Positions 12,125 through 25,164 of a stretch of 64,000 bases of DNA are shown in pieces (positions within the stretch are counted from its first letter, which is position 1; each line of letters starts with the position of its first letter). Both the position numbers and the translations under genes were made by a program. The notes under the pieces were generated by a model. The model did no database searches. It saw only the letters and a program-made list of their open reading frames with translations, and was not told the DNA's origin. Source of the DNA: Fasciolopsis buskii. Lineage: Eukaryota > Platyhelminthes > Trematoda > Plagiorchiida > Fasciolidae. The DNA is taken from the NCBI GenBank assembly GCA_008360955.1, contig LUCM01008805.1, positions 119,486 through 183,485 on the forward strand, read 5' to 3'.

Positions 12125-13200
12125 TTACCTTATGGCGGAATGCACCACATCCCACTTTCGTTCCATCCTCTTGTTAAATAGACTCTCTGTTGATATGGCT
12201 ACCAAAACATCGGGCAGTTCATTCCATGCATTCACAACTCTGCTACCAAAGAAGTGCAAACAAACCGACAGTCTGGATCGTCTTTTTGCAAGCCGTCTCT
12301 CATGGGAGCGCATGCCAGTGTATGATTCTTACTGAAAAAGCCGGCTGAACTGAGAACTGACGGGCGGGTCACAATCTCAATGGTTTCCATCAAGTCCGCA
12401 CGGTGTTTCCTTCTATCCAAAAAGAAAAGATCGTAGTCGCAGAGTCGCTAATCGTATTACTTCCAATCCTTTCCCCCAACTATCTGCGTGGATAATCGCT
12501 GCACCCGTTCTATGCAAGCGTCTTTCTTGAAGGAAGGAGACTAAGCCTGCCAACGGTATTCTGGGTGATGTCACACTATGGCTTTGTACTTGGACAACAG
12601 CACCTCCAAATCACGGCGGGACAAGGCTGACCTCGGTCCAGAGGAATCACCCATGGCCCTTCGTTTTGTCGTGACCCATTGGTCCACCCACTTAAATTCT
12701 GGCGTGATTGATATTCCCAGGCGCTTTGCCATGCTGACGGCGTCCGCAGTGTCTGACCCTGTTGGTCTGTAAGGCATTTAGTGCGTCGAGGTAACAGACG
12801 ACTTCTGCCCTCGTTTAGGGGTAGGCCTCGCTTGTCAGCCCAATCTGTCTCAATTCGCATACCGCAGACCTTGCCACTTTTACATTGCCGGCGCAGAAAT
12901 GGCTGGGTGATATGGGGGTACAGGGTAAATCATTGATGAGGGGCAGGCGGAAGAGTTGCCCTGACACGGACCCTTGCGGAACGCTGACTGTGACGTACAA
13001 CCCTCCTATCCAGAAGAAGTATGTTCGCTTGGTAATAATGGTCCTTGTCAGATTGCATACCTGCCCTAAGATAACGCACATCTCTGAATTAATTAGTAAG
13101 CAACGGTTGACTGACTGAAGCTGTCCGCTGGGGCCAAGGCGGCACATGTCAAACTTCTCGCCCTCATCCAATCTTTGAGTGACTTGATCCAAAATGCACT
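12125..13200 (-). pseudogene. CR1-like LINE reverse transcriptase, dead
   Basis: Read on the minus strand from 13200 down, this follows a CR1-type reverse transcriptase: 'SVPQGSVSGQLF..INDLP', the palm block, 'WADKRGLPLNE', 'RRKHRADLMETIEIV' and the terminal 'FGSRVVNAWNELPDVLV'. The segments lie in different frames with stops between them, so it is frameshifted. The catalytic F-A-D-D site reads F-C-A-G-N (12881-12898), so both catalytic aspartates are gone. The first motif, normally 'FSKAFDSVN', reads 'PSGQLQSVN', also without its aspartate. The LINE family is inferred from these motifs. Confidence 0.85.
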
Positions 13201-15360
13201 ATATGGCGATCAGGTCAGGTTTATCATTTTTTGTCCGCCGATCCAATTTCATTTTTTCCGCAAGCTGTTTTGCCCCCCTCAATATTGATTTTGCCAGTTA
13301 ATGGGCTTCATTGGATGCAATCCGCCCATGTGTCATTGTTTCGTTGTTCCCACACCTTGGAAGCACAGGTTCATTCTGTAGCGTTCCTAGGGATTTTGAA
13401 TGCAAGAATGCCACTGACAATGACACCAGCCATTAGGAATAGGGTTTCTCTGGATCTGCCTCTGGAGTTTTGTGAACTCCATCAAAAATCTCTATTTTTT
13501 TAAAAAATGTCGACAGCCCGTTTGATAGTCCAGTCTCAAGTCTCTAACGAAAACCCAAATCTAATGATCCGCATTACCAATGGATGGATATATATATAAA
13601 GTACAATAGTTTGAAAACAGTCATGACGCCAACGCTACCACACGTAAGCAGAGTGGTACAAAAAATGGGTGGAAACGGGTGGAACAGAAAATAACGGGAT
13701 AACAAGTCCTTTTTTGTAATTTCGCCGTAGATAATGTGATTTTTCTTCGGTTCTTCGAGAGTTTCTTACGGGGCACAAATTCTACAGACAAGTCATACAG
13801 CACTTACGCTGCTGAACTCGATTCAGAGCTATGTTCTCAGCGTCTCCGAACACCGACAGTCCTAATCTCTTGGACCCCACCCAAGCACCGAGAAGCACAA
13901 ACCGATGCCAAAACTAGCAATAACTTCTTTAGATCTCTGCTTTAGGTCATAGAATGACCATCTTGCCCAGGTCATGCGAAATAAGGATGAGAAGATGGCA
14001 AACAGGATTGCATAAAACGTGTCCAGGCCGTCGTCGACTGGGTAAAGTGGCAGGACTGTCTGCTTCCAAAGCTGGCCGGCGACCTTGCCATTGCTTCCCC
14101 GATTTTCCCGCCAAACTCGAGCAATAATTCGGATATCGGTGAGCGAATATAAAAATCGCCAGGCATCCTCAAAGTAGAGGGCAACTCTTGCAACCAAAGT
14201 CCGCTACGAACTGTAGTATTCTACACTTTTCTCTTGAGAAAAGGCTGGATATCATATCAACACAAGTGCTGCGGGCTCATGAAGGGTTATCTGGCTTTCA
14301 CACATTTTGGTGCAATTTTCCAACTTCCCCAGTTGTAATCAGATTTCGGGGGCATTTGAAAGCGCTGAATATCTCCAACTGATTACTATAAGGCTGAGTG
14401 CGGGCACAAGCTCCTGTCAATCTTAAAAAGTCCCCAGCCCTTTGAAAGCGGTCTTCCGTCCCCGCGCTATCACTACGCACCTCTTCTTCGATTATCCTCC
14501 ATATTTCCTCCATTTTAGCTCCATCCGTCAGGTCCCAGGTTAACTCTGTTGCTCTGTCATGGGGTTAAGCCAAGTTCATATTGCCGAAGCTCCTTGCCCT
14601 CTTCGGAGCAACCGTGGGCAGACTCAATAAGAGAGTGATTTTTACTGTTACTTGGTCAATTGCGCCTAACGGTGATGGGCGCTGGAGATCCGTAACAGTA
14701 TTTATCGGGCTTGTGATTGCAAGTTCCGTCAGTGACCTCCCATGACTGGATCTACACCTAATTTACTCCAGTACAAACATTCGAGAAAGCCTTGTTGCAC
14801 AAGACCGATGTGCTAAACCTCAACGGACCAGTCAGCGCTCGGCAGGTTGGAAACCCTCCGCCTCCTTAACTGCATTTGTCAGATCATTTAGGAGCGAAAA
14901 ATCCCCTTTCTGGTCGGCACATGAAGCCCCCATAAGCAGGCAACTTTGGCCGCATGGACGGAATTGGAGGCATGAATGCGAACAATTGGACGATTTTAGT
15001 GCAGAATTTGAGCTGAGATCCAGCTTCGTTGATCCATTTTCCAACAAGGATGGTCAATCTGCCCCCTTGACAACCTTTGTTCTTGTCCCGGCAATAAATG
15101 TAAAAGATCTGCCTTGACCTTCCCCCTATATGGTCTTTTTCTGCCAGCCAAGTTTCGGCAATGGCTTGTACAGAGGTCTTACGTTCAGCAACAGCCGGAG
15201 CGAGCTCGAACCACTTATTACTACTGCTACTAAATAAGTTGACATGGGTCAATGCTAATCTGTCATCCCGGCCCCCCATGCTGCGGCATGGTCTTTGGGT
15301 TCCATATCCGAGGAATTGATATTTTTGCCGCAGCGACCGTTGCACGGGAGCGGCCACCTA
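13201..15360 (-). mobile_element. 5' part of the same CR1-like LINE, with endonuclease remnant
   Basis: Minus-strand frames upstream of the reverse transcriptase keep pieces of an apurinic-type endonuclease, notably 'VQAIAETWLAEKDH' followed by 'IYCRDKNKGCQGGRL' (within 14884-15357). This is the Thr-Glu-Thr-Trp-Leu region and the Arg-Arg-Gly-Gly-Gly region in decayed form. Several frameshifts and stops separate it from the reverse transcriptase. Together with 12125-13200 it makes a LINE body of about 3.2 kb. Confidence 0.65.
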
Positions 15361-16776
15361 AGGCTTCAGACCTAGTTCTCACTCCCAGTTGTTAAATGAA
15401 TGTCCATCACAAGACCCCAGCTGACTCTGTTTCTTGGCATCTGGTGGGAAGAAGTGGTAGTTTTCATTCTCCAGAAGGTCACCAGTGATCGCTATCTTCG
15501 GCGATGTCGGCCGAGTTGCTACCGTTGGTGGGCCAAAATATCAGAGGCATTCTTCACATTGCTTCCCTTGTTGGGCACCAGGCAGTTCTGTCCCCGCTTT
15601 CCAACCACCCAGACATCATGCTGCCGACGTGTTGGTACCAGAGCTGTGGGATTATTTATGGCACTTCCCTCCGGCCACATGAGCGATTACTGTGGCACCG
15701 ATAATTAGACGACCCCGGTTTCTTCTGCAAAACAGTCAAAATACCTCGACTTGCGGCACCCTTTTTACTCCCGCTGAGAGTAGAATTACTGCAACGAGGT
15801 TGATAAACGTCGCTCTCCTAGGTTCTTGTCTGCCCCTAAGATGTGATTCACGAATGAACGACTCCTTATTGAGGATGAGCAACTTGAGTCCCGAGGATTG
15901 GTTCATCTAGTGGAATGGATGCAAAAGCTCCTTGAACGTATGCTCCAGTGTAATGAATTCCTGGCTGAAATTCTCTCCTATTGTGATCCCAGAAATCTTG
16001 GAATCGATCCTCTTACCTGCCTGTGGTTTTTCCGTGGTGTAACTTGCATCCCCTTACTGATGCCGCTAGCCTAATGGGGAGTGCTGCTCACTGTGGCTAG
16101 ACAATCATACTTGCGTCCAGTTGCTTCCGCCGCGGCCGCTTTCCTTTGAGATCCAGCTGGTAACGCTTGCAACCTTGAATATAGCACCTTTGGTTTCTGA
16201 CAGAGTTACATATTCGTCGATGGATCCCCGTGCATTCTTGGAGGGCAGTCATGGAAGCCACTATGCATTAGTACTATATCCAATCGAGCCAACTGCTTTG
16301 GACGTGAAGAGGGTAAACCTCCGTCATCTGATGTGGCCATCACTTGTGGACTCCATACCCAACGCCCTTCACAAAATGTTAAATGCAGCCAACATTCAGT
16401 CATGAAGTTGATGTTAGTGGAAACTTTGCACTAAATATAGAAACGAGGAACAATTTACAAAACTGGGCACTCCAAAAGTATAAGCCAAAACAAATTAGAA
16501 CAAATAATGAGAAAACGAGAATCGTGTAAGCAAAAACGGATAGGGCTGCTGTTAAATGAAAAAAGAGATGGTCATTGAAAGTGTACACATTAGGATAGTT
16601 TGCGGCAGGCCGTATATAGCTACGAAATTTGGATTGAATAACTTTTTCTACGAAAACACTGTTGCAAGCAGAACACACAAAAATTCAAACCGCTAGAAAA
16701 TCGTCAGAAGGGTTAGATCAAGTTAAGTTTGCACAGATCATCTAAGCTGCGATTCACAGATGTGACCCCAAAGCAG
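15361..16776. other. Stretch without a recognisable gene
   Basis: Open frames up to 102 codons (15400-15708 plus; 16121-16405 plus with an overlapping minus frame) show no motif I recognise. The region lies between the 5' end of a LINE and the left arm of the inverted duplication and is probably repeat-derived. Confidence 0.4.
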
Positions 16777-17643
16777 AATCGAGCGTCCCAAGCCCCTTAG
16801 GTGGCATTCTTAAGATTTCGCATCTATCATCGCGAGTTTTGTTTTCAGTGTTAGTTTGGTTTGCTGCAGACTTCCCGCATCCACTAAAATGAGAAAAGAC
16901 TGGAGAAAAATTCTCACTCTTGAGATGGAAGAGCATCCATTGTGCTTCAGTTCAACTATTTTATAACATCACACCAACAAATTTTCCAATCACTTGGGTC
17001 TGTTTCGCAAACCCTGTATCGTAGAACTTTGACACCGGGAATATTTCGTACCTCATTTTATGTAATGATGTCCTATGCGTGTTGATGATTCCAGCAGTCA
17101 CCGGTTCTCATGATGGCTTTTTTCCAATCCCCGACCACTCTAAATCAGAAACATTTCGCATTCACTGTTGACTTAGGGCAGGATTGCCGTAGCTTCGCTC
17201 CGTTGCATCGCCCTTGATCTTCGGCGGTCTACCCAAGCATGTGGTCATCATCTATCTTTGAACAGTTTACTTTTCACTGGACAGGCCATGGCCCGAGCCG
17301 TTCAGGTGTCCAGAATTCTGTCCATGGTATGCATTTTGGTTGTTCGTCCACCTCGTCCAGGTTACTTCAGGAGCCGAAAGCGTTGATAATAAGACAGGCT
17401 GTACCTGGGCAGCTGGACTGGTCTTCACGGTGTAAGTTTTCCTCCAGCTGAAACCGAAGCTTCGGGAATGGCATGTGACGGATGGCCATAAAACGGCAGT
17501 TCGTCATCACATGCAAATTACAAGCCTAAAAAGGTAGAAGTATTTATTCAACTAATCTCAGAGACCGATATCCCAACCGAACGAAGAGTCACAGAAGAAG
17601 ACGAAGCGATACATAAGAGCACAGAACACACGGAAATGCATTC

Positions 17644-18543
17644 ACGTCACTGCTCGTTAAAACGATAGTACATAGGAAAAGCAGGTGGCAGAAAATACGA
17701 TAGTTTTGATAAGTGCAACTTGGTTATCATTCGAACAGTAACGTCCAGTGGCTGCTTGCAAGACCTGTGTGATGTCACATGGTTGTAATGAGTGATCAAT
17801 GGCCGTGTTCTGCAGTTTGTCAGCTGCCGCATTACATACGTTTGAGGTGACATGATGTGGCCAATGGTGCAAAGCGCTTGCCAGGGTTTGCGGAACGGCG
17901 CCGCCTGTCCTGATGGCGGTCTCGTTCGATGCACCCACACGTAATCGCCTAAATAGTGCTGTAGTCCGCTTGCGGTCGTGTCGTAAACCGTTTCTGCCAC
18001 CCTTGCACCGTTTGAAGGTGCCCGCATTCCAAGCGATGTGCCAAGTGGAAGCTGTCCAACATAGCATGACAAAATATATGGCCTTGCAGGTTGCTAGTGC
18101 TGTGAGTAATTCCACATATAATCGCAATTCCAGTGTCCACAGCAAATATGAGAACACAAATCCCGATGACTTGCGCGCGGCTTAGTGATAAGCCACTATG
18201 TGCAATGACAGTGCTTCTTCCCATTCGGAGCCGTTTGGCTAGTGGACAAAGAGACGACTGATAGTCTTCAGTGTCTGATTTGTCCTTTCAGCTACCCGCT
18301 TCTCTTGGGATTGGCAATTCTTACTTCTCGTCTTTCGACAACCCAACAATATACGGAGGTCTACCATCAGGTGACTCTCGAATGCCGGCCTTTAGTAAGG
18401 GTGAATCAATAAGAACGCTCCAAAGCTTGCGGTCCACTCATTGACGGTGGTGATGGCCGAGGTAGTTGTTTTCTTACTGAGCATCACCATCGCCTGGCAC
18501 TGCTCAGTAAAGTACTCAACCATTACCGGGATGTGGTGGCTTC
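17644..18543 (-). pseudogene. Ty3/Gypsy integrase remnant, left copy
   Basis: Reading on the minus strand, the core begins 'SHHIPVMVEYF', continues with 'NEWTASFGAFLLIH' and 'AERTNQTLKT', and ends with the C-terminal block 'GDYVWVHRTRPPSGQ' followed by 'PQTYVMR'. These match the order of a Gypsy integrase, which inserts the element's cDNA into the genome. The blocks lie in different frames. The first catalytic Asp reads Glu, and the second region reads 'IHPY' followed by a stop, so this copy cannot be active. The right copy carries the same lesions. Confidence 0.8.
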
Positions 18544-19281
18544 CTTTGTTTGTAGCGTAGGTATATAATCTCGCCTGGGAAACCCAAACTCAGTTTAAAG
18601 CCGATCTTGAGATTCCGGAAATGTTAATCGTATGCACCGGCAGCCGTCGATAATTAGAATCAAACGCCTCATCGAGTCTCGCCGTAACCTCATTTAACAA
18701 CCCCAGGAAGTTTGTCAGATAAGACCACTGCTTAGTGAATCCATAATGCGCCCCATACAAATTGAGCAATTCGTAGAGTGCTTACCTGTTCAAATACTAG
18801 TCTCTCAAGACACTTGCATAGGATATATGTGTAACTCGATAGTTTCTACCAGTTATTGGCTTCTACAGCTGCTGCTTTTCAGTAGAATTGTAGCCTACCA
18901 AGGCACACGACGTCCTGAAAAAAGCTGCATATATGTCTATTTAGTATAGTTCTGCGTGCACACGACAACGGCCATCGCGGCGATTAAACAGGCGTCCAGA
19001 TCAGTGTTTCGTCGGCGGTTTTCCTTGACTGTACGGGATTTTAAGTCATTTATTTTCATGCAAAAGTTTTCGAGGTAGTTGACATGTAAAATACAGTTCA
19101 GTTCAGCGTGCACGAGACGAAAATGTGGCCTCCAGGCACGCGAGCATCCAGGTTGCTGTCGTCGACAGGTATCCGTAGTTTCCAACAGTGGTCACGCCCT
19201 TTTGCTTCTGAAAGTCAAAGTACCAGGTGCGGTATCAAATCCAGCGGGTGCGTTTTGTGCTCACCAACGAAGCTTACGGTT

Positions 19282-19630
19282 TCACCTCAGGTTCATCGTG
19301 CCCAGCAGGCATCCAGCTTTTGTAAATCCATAAACATCAACACCGTTTAACACATTCCCTGGCAGTCGGCTCCATAGTTTAATCACCCAAACAGCGAGAA
19401 ACAAGCCGTCACTTGAAAACTTGTGCGTTTTCTCTGCAGTCACAAACAATGGTCCCTCTGGCACACGAGAACTCGATTCCGCACTTTTACTGCCTGGAAT
19501 AAATTTCGCTATTTTAAACTTTTTAATTGGCACAATGGGTGTGCTTCGGTGTCTAAGGGGGAAAATGCCAAGGTCGTGGACTTCTTCATTATAGCTTTAG
19601 TGCATTTGGCCAACCAAGTCTGCAACTTTT
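19282..19630 (-). pseudogene. LINE reverse transcriptase C-terminal fragment, left copy
   Basis: The minus-strand frame contains 'LGIFPLRHRSTPIV' followed by 'VIKLWSRLPGNVLNGVDVYGFTK'. This corresponds to the conserved end of CR1-type reverse transcriptases (a 'LFPLxxRRxRGDLI' block, then 'RVVxxWNxLPxxVVxxxSxxxFK'). It starts at the edge of the duplicated segment, so its upstream part is missing. Confidence 0.7.
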
Positions 19631-19636
19631 CATAGC

Positions 19637-19831
19637 AATTTTATCTTGGCACTGCTTAATAAAGTGCTCACCCATTACTGGAGTGTAGTGGCTTCCTTTG
19701 CTGATAACCAACAATGGTGGGACGAGATGCACTCGGTTGTTTGCTGCAAATATGCTCCGGACGCTATATGGGAGACCGTCTTACAGTTTGCACGGAAGTT
19801 GGCGACATCTTCGCATATATCCGGCCTCTAG
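19637..19831 (-). pseudogene. Second, diverged Gypsy integrase fragment
   Basis: 19648-19700 matches 18494-18546 (inside the left arm) at about 80% by eye, in the same orientation. Translated on the minus strand it gives 'GSHYTPVMGEHFIKQCQ', equivalent to 'SHHIPVMVEYFTEQCQ' of the other copy. It lies just outside the duplicated segment. A LINE tail therefore separates two integrase fragments. Confidence 0.6.
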
Positions 19832-22800
19832 TATCGTTATGTTGGGTGGGAAATGCGTTTGAAGTCTAACTGACCGCCATACATAATGATGCGTCATTTT
19901 GCTTATCTGATATGCCGTGGGGATTGATGCAACAGTTCGCATTCGGTTTTTTGTCCAGTTTTGTTCAACACACGGTTATTGGTTGTAAACAACTAATTAT
20001 ATTTTTTTCGAACGTGTAACATGTAACAGTGGAGGGGCAAAAATTTTAAAAATGCTCATGTGCATTCTTTGGATTATCGATGCAATAAAAAATGCTGTAC
20101 ATGTTGGGTCATGTTTGGCTAGCAGCAGCGCACGTGGCAAGGAGCAGATGCAAAGAGAATTCAAGTCAACGGGATCTCCTTGTCAGCACATTTTCATTAG
20201 CTCCGTTCCATTTTCCATCGGTCGCCACATGTATGCAACCAACCCGGGATGGATCACCAACGCCATAAATGTCTTTTATGGTGAAGCAAAACGCGAATTA
20301 CATATGACAAATCAGATAACGTGGGGCGCAAAATAGCGCGTAAACAATGGAGGAGAAATTTAGAGGTGCTACCTGGCGGACGATATATTCTGGTGAACAG
20401 TATATTGAACGGACATTGACAGCATGAAAAGCCGAGTATTGATGATGCAGTTAGTTGTGACAGGCGGAGCAGCGGCGTTGGGTAAAAGTTGGACATTCAT
20501 GTACTTTTACTGCATTCATGCTGTTTGTTTTGAGTAATCTGAAATCATAAATTTCTGCTGGGTCCAGTGATAGATTTGGGGTTGGAAGGGGAATAGAGAA
20601 CTCTCGACTAGCTGTTGGAGAACCAAACACAGCTGAGGCAATGTCAGGTACATTTTTATGAAGTACAGCCTTCAGAAGCAAGAGTCTGCCACCATATTGG
20701 CACACCTCAATAAAGACTCATGAGACATAATGGGCTGCAGCCTTGATGAGGAAATAACCGTATTATGTATGCAGAAAGTTGGCTCACATCATGTGCCAAT
20801 AAAGATTTTCCGCGTGGGTTCGTTTCGCAAAGATTGGGTCGACAGAGCTTTGGAAAACTGCAGGAGGTATCCAGGATGAATGGGCGCGTGTGAACACTAA
20901 GACTAGAGGGCTGTCAATCACAACAGTGCTAGTGAATGGGGCTGCCCGAATGATGGCCACCTAATATTGTGCGAGTAAGCTCCCGCATTCCATCAATATT
21001 TGACCACTGTGATCGTCGTCACAACTCAAGTCAAATGCTGCCATTTTTGAGGGCAGAATATTGGGCAGTTCTGGGACTACAAATCCTGCGAAGATAGATG
21101 CCAGAAGACAGGGAGGCATAAGCTGGACAAGAGACTGAGAACTGAACAAAGCACAAATACTAACCAGGAGTGTAGAATAAATAAACTGTTAGCAACATGC
21201 AATTTGATGGCATAGAAATATGAAATGATAAGCGGAATTGGACTAAATGTTGCAAGAGCGATACCCTGGGGAACTGGCGAGTGGCAACAGAGCCGAGAAA
21301 ATAGAGGAGACAGAAGGAAGCCGTTGGCCGTCCTGCTCAGCCTCAAAGGGTAAACGCAAAGGTGTGATCCACATACATAGATGCCTGCACACAAGGATTC
21401 ATCGGAGAAGGCCGGATCCACCGGCAAAGGCGGCGATAACTCCGATGTACAAGGGAGTTGAAGGAGGAAATGCGATATGGTGTAAGTGGGATTAGCCAGA
21501 CATCAGGTTTTTTAGGAGTGGATGATACCAGACGAGTTAAAACCGAGCTAGCCAGATTCTACAATAATTGTTGGCATGGAAGTAGAATCGCACAGGCATG
21601 AGCGCAGGTCAGGCGCTGGTGCCAGCTGCGGATTAGGAAGCGATCAATCGTGCGAGCAGGGCGAAAAAAGGAAGTGGGTATAATTGAGGAGGAATGCACC
21701 AGAGACGAAGATGCATTTGATTCCCAGTGAAATTGACCATTGTTTATAGATTCTGATCTAGGAGATCCAGCAGTTGGCACGCTAGAATCATTTAAAAACG
21801 GCAGAGAGTATCAGGAAGTGAACGATATTAACGAGAAACGACAGGAAGATTTCGGAGACGGTGGTAGTAGAGGATTGGAGGTGAAGACCTAACCACTTCC
21901 AAAGTGGGTTGTTTAGATTCGCCAAAATAAGGGCTGTGCCCCCTAGCAAATGTCGTCCGTGTAGGTCCTTACATTGATCAAGAGTATGAAACAAAGTTGG
22001 TAGTGGAAGCGAACATTTGAAGATGATGACCGAGTAGGGATATCACACGATTCTGGTGGTGGTGCTGGAGTTGACTGGGAAGTAGGAGAGATAGGGGTGT
22101 ACATCAGCGCTCCTATACACACCGTTAGAGTAGTAAGGTTTTACGGTACAAAAGCCAGGTACTAAGAAAAAGAAATCATGTTTGAAAATGAGTGGTGAGG
22201 TGTTTCCGGGATGGAGCAGCATGTATGACGACCATGTGTGCTAGTATTGGAGCTCAGTTTGAAATTTGGAATGCTTGAGAAAGGGGCTTTGCCACACATT
22301 CCTACGACCAATAAAAATGAAAGAAAGAAAGAACAAAACGACTATTGTGCAAAATCGTATCAGAGTGCCCCGAGCTCTCCATTTTTGTTCAACTATGGAG
22401 AACTGTGTAGTAGCCCCAATGGTTTGTTTACTTTCCCAACGTTTTTTGAGTCCGGTTCAAGGAGCTCACAGTCCAATGGAGACTTGGGTACAAGTCGCAA
22501 ACTTAACAGTTAATAAGGGGGGATTTGCCTACCTTGTTTTGCGTTTTCATGTGAGTATGACGAGACTGTATCATATGATACTGCTGCTTCCGGTAGCATT
22601 CTACCATCAAGTCCTTTGCCGCGAACTAAATGAATCTAAGCCTTGCGATATATCAATGGTGGAGTCCAAGGCCTAGGAGAGAAAAGCGTAGGAAATTTTA
22701 GTGTCATTGGAGACGAGAAAGTAAACAAGATGAATAACGTTGACGACATCAGTGGCGTAAAGTATAATGACAATTGAACCCCAAACGTTGACGCGAATTA

Positions 22801-22916
22801 CACCAACGGTCACTAAGTTAGGTTGGGATGCAGAGTCATCTGTCTGAACTACCTGGTTTTTAATGACAGGCATGATGATGAATGTCGGTCCAATGATGCC
22901 GCAAGATCATACTTTA
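19832..22916. other. Repeat-like stretch, no gene assigned
   Basis: Frames on both strands reach 136 codons (22266-22676 plus) and 116 codons (21077-21427 minus), but I recognise no domain. Given the minus-strand LINE 3' end at 22917, parts of the upstream region may be older LINE body, but I cannot show it. Confidence 0.35.
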
Positions 22917-23139
22917 CTTAGTAATAATAATCATAATAATAATGTATATTTCTCGATTTGCGAGAGGCTTGCGCAAGACAAGACCTCATTTGTACAGGGA
23001 TGATACCTAGGACGGGCGAATAACAAAAATAAGAAGGGATATGGGGATGTTTGCGGCCTTGGAGTACTTGGGAATCAAACCTGGAAGTAGGATCAAAATG
23101 GGGAACGTATTGCGCGGGGGGCCCAACTATGCCGGTCAA
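22917..23139 (-). mobile_element. LINE 3' end with (TTA)n tail
   Basis: On the minus strand the body ends 'cgagaaatatac' and then passes into a run of ATT triplets (22917-22944). The same junction appears at 26006-26070 with a longer triplet run, and both have 'ttgcgcaag' or 'atgcgcaag' about 25-30 nt inside. Two independent copies ending in the same sequence plus a simple repeat is the signature of a non-LTR element's 3' end. Confidence 0.7.
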
Positions 23140-25164
23140 AAATCAAAACTGGACATATCGATTTACAAGATTAAAGGTGTTTATCTGAGATTGTTCTTTA
23201 GCACCGGGCCGCAAGCCATTTCGCGTTTAAGTACGTCCAAAGTTCTTATCGCGGATGCAAAATGTGATCAGATTTCAGTGGCGAATTTCGATATATGGCT
23301 GGAATCCCAGACGTCAAGAGCGTTATGCCATGGACAGAAACGTTAACATGAGGCGAAAAGCAGCTGGGATATGACACTGAAATGAAGATTAGTTGAGACA
23401 AAGCAACAATTTACGCAAGGTAGATAAAATAATCGCTTTTGAGAATAGAGATCATATCAATTGCTGAAGATGAAGGTGATGGTGCCGAATTTATGCCCGA
23501 CTATTCGAAGGGTGAGATTTCACGAAGCGCTGTGAGCAGAGAGAATATAGAACTCTTAACCGCACTCACATGTGGCTGGCGGCGCAATGGACTGTGAGAT
23601 AAGATAGAAAAGTTTGTGCAAGGAGTAATAACAGTTCTCAAATACTGTGGTCACGAATTTCATTTATGCTGTCTTTTTGTCTCGGTGTTTGATCTTAGAC
23701 GGCAATACGAATGAAGATTTTGAGGGGGTGCGCAAGACACTCCTACAGCAATAGTTGACACGTCTTTGCTCAGTCGCAAAGTTGCATCTGAATAGGGGTA
23801 TCCAAGGCAAGCAGCGCTTTGGCTTAGTTTAAACGGGCCAGTGTTAGAGTGCTAGATCTGACTAGCAGGATCCTAGCAGTAGTAAGAAGCTGGTAAATTT
23901 GGGGATGTCCCTTCGAGGAAGGAAACAGTAATAGCGCGCACAGCCTGCGTGAGGGACCTCAAATACGAAAGAGGGACGTAGCCTGGCCTGTGTGCCAGAT
24001 TGGGGTTATGATGATTATGGAACCAGAGATAAATAAATACGCCATCCTAAGGTATGTCGTGTAAATGAAACACTAGAGAGTTAGATTGCACATATTGCCC
24101 TCAGCATGTATCTAGCGTTGAAGACCAAGTTCGGAATTTGGGTGCAGCTGTCAAGAAATAATATAGGCAGAGTAAGAGGTTATGATTTATGATGGAGGAC
24201 ACGGCGTTAAGACCACTCGATCCTAGGTCAAATCCTGGACGGTTTGTTGGTGATACATGGAACGGACACCCTGGTCAACAATGTAGGGGCTCACGTGGTA
24301 GGGTGACCGGGGTGTCCTGGGACCAGGAGAGGCATCGTTGCTGTATTCATTATGACGCAGAGTATTTCATTTATAAAGAGGCTGGTAACTGTTACGGAGT
24401 ATTAGGAGTTGTTTCTTGACAGTTGCCATCGTTAGCCTTCACAGCTGACCTAATAAAGGAGATGCCACTGTTAATAGGAAATATTGGGACTGATGTGTTG
24501 AGAATAGGAGAATAGGTTGGACTACAGCATGACTTTATTTTTGTTGGTTTATTATGTTTTTTAGACGGAGCTGCAGTGCGGATGGCTAGGGCGTCGGTGA
24601 CAGTAGTTTTTGGGATTCATATGCTAATATAAGATTGCAACAGACTTGCAACATAATATTTCTGTGGCTTAAAAGTCGGTATCCAGACCTAGGCTATAGT
24701 AGCATTTCCAGAAACAGTTGAACGGCCTCTTTAGCTCCTCCAAGCAGGTAAAGAGTACGATATGACGTAGGAAAAACGAAGTGCAGAGGAAGTTTTTTAA
24801 ATCAGAGAATTTGATGAAAGCATTGGTCTAACCACTTGTATTGTAGCATTTTTTTTGAGCTCATATTGGGAACGGCTCAATGGCTAGTCAGCTATGCCAA
24901 GTATAACAAGGGTACAAACACTACAGGGAGGAGAAGAGGTCACGGAAAGTATTGGCGTGAAGTTGCAAAAGATGAAGCTCAGTTTTGAGAATCCAAGGTG
25001 GTGAGCGCGGCGAAGAGCCGGTCATAAGCTAGAGTTCTAAACCATGCTCGTAGGCCTCACCTAGTCCAGTGTTAGCCTGCAGCAGGTCAACTAGGAGACG
25101 GACATCTAGTAACTTTGTCAGCTGAGATTTAAAATGGGATATAGTTAGGCTTGACCGCAGAAAA
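23140..25164. other. Stretch without a recognisable gene; possible SINE head at 24185-24250
   Basis: No domain is seen in either strand. A 'ggtcaaatcctggac' string near 24227-24241 resembles a tRNA B box, with a possible A box about 40 nt upstream, but the body of the SINE family seen at 52.8 and 59.4 kb is not evident. Confidence 0.3.

Larger units (their letters stand above)
16777..19636 (-). repeat. Left arm of a 2.86-kb inverted duplication
   Basis: This segment is the reverse complement of 43247-46106. Positions satisfy x + y = 62883 along the entire length, so there is no net insertion or deletion. I noticed five internal base differences, all transitions, plus a few at the edges. It contains a LINE C-terminal fragment, a Ty3/Gypsy integrase remnant and an LTR-like tail. 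Sequence identity stops near 16777-16784 and near 19625-19636. Confidence 0.95.
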
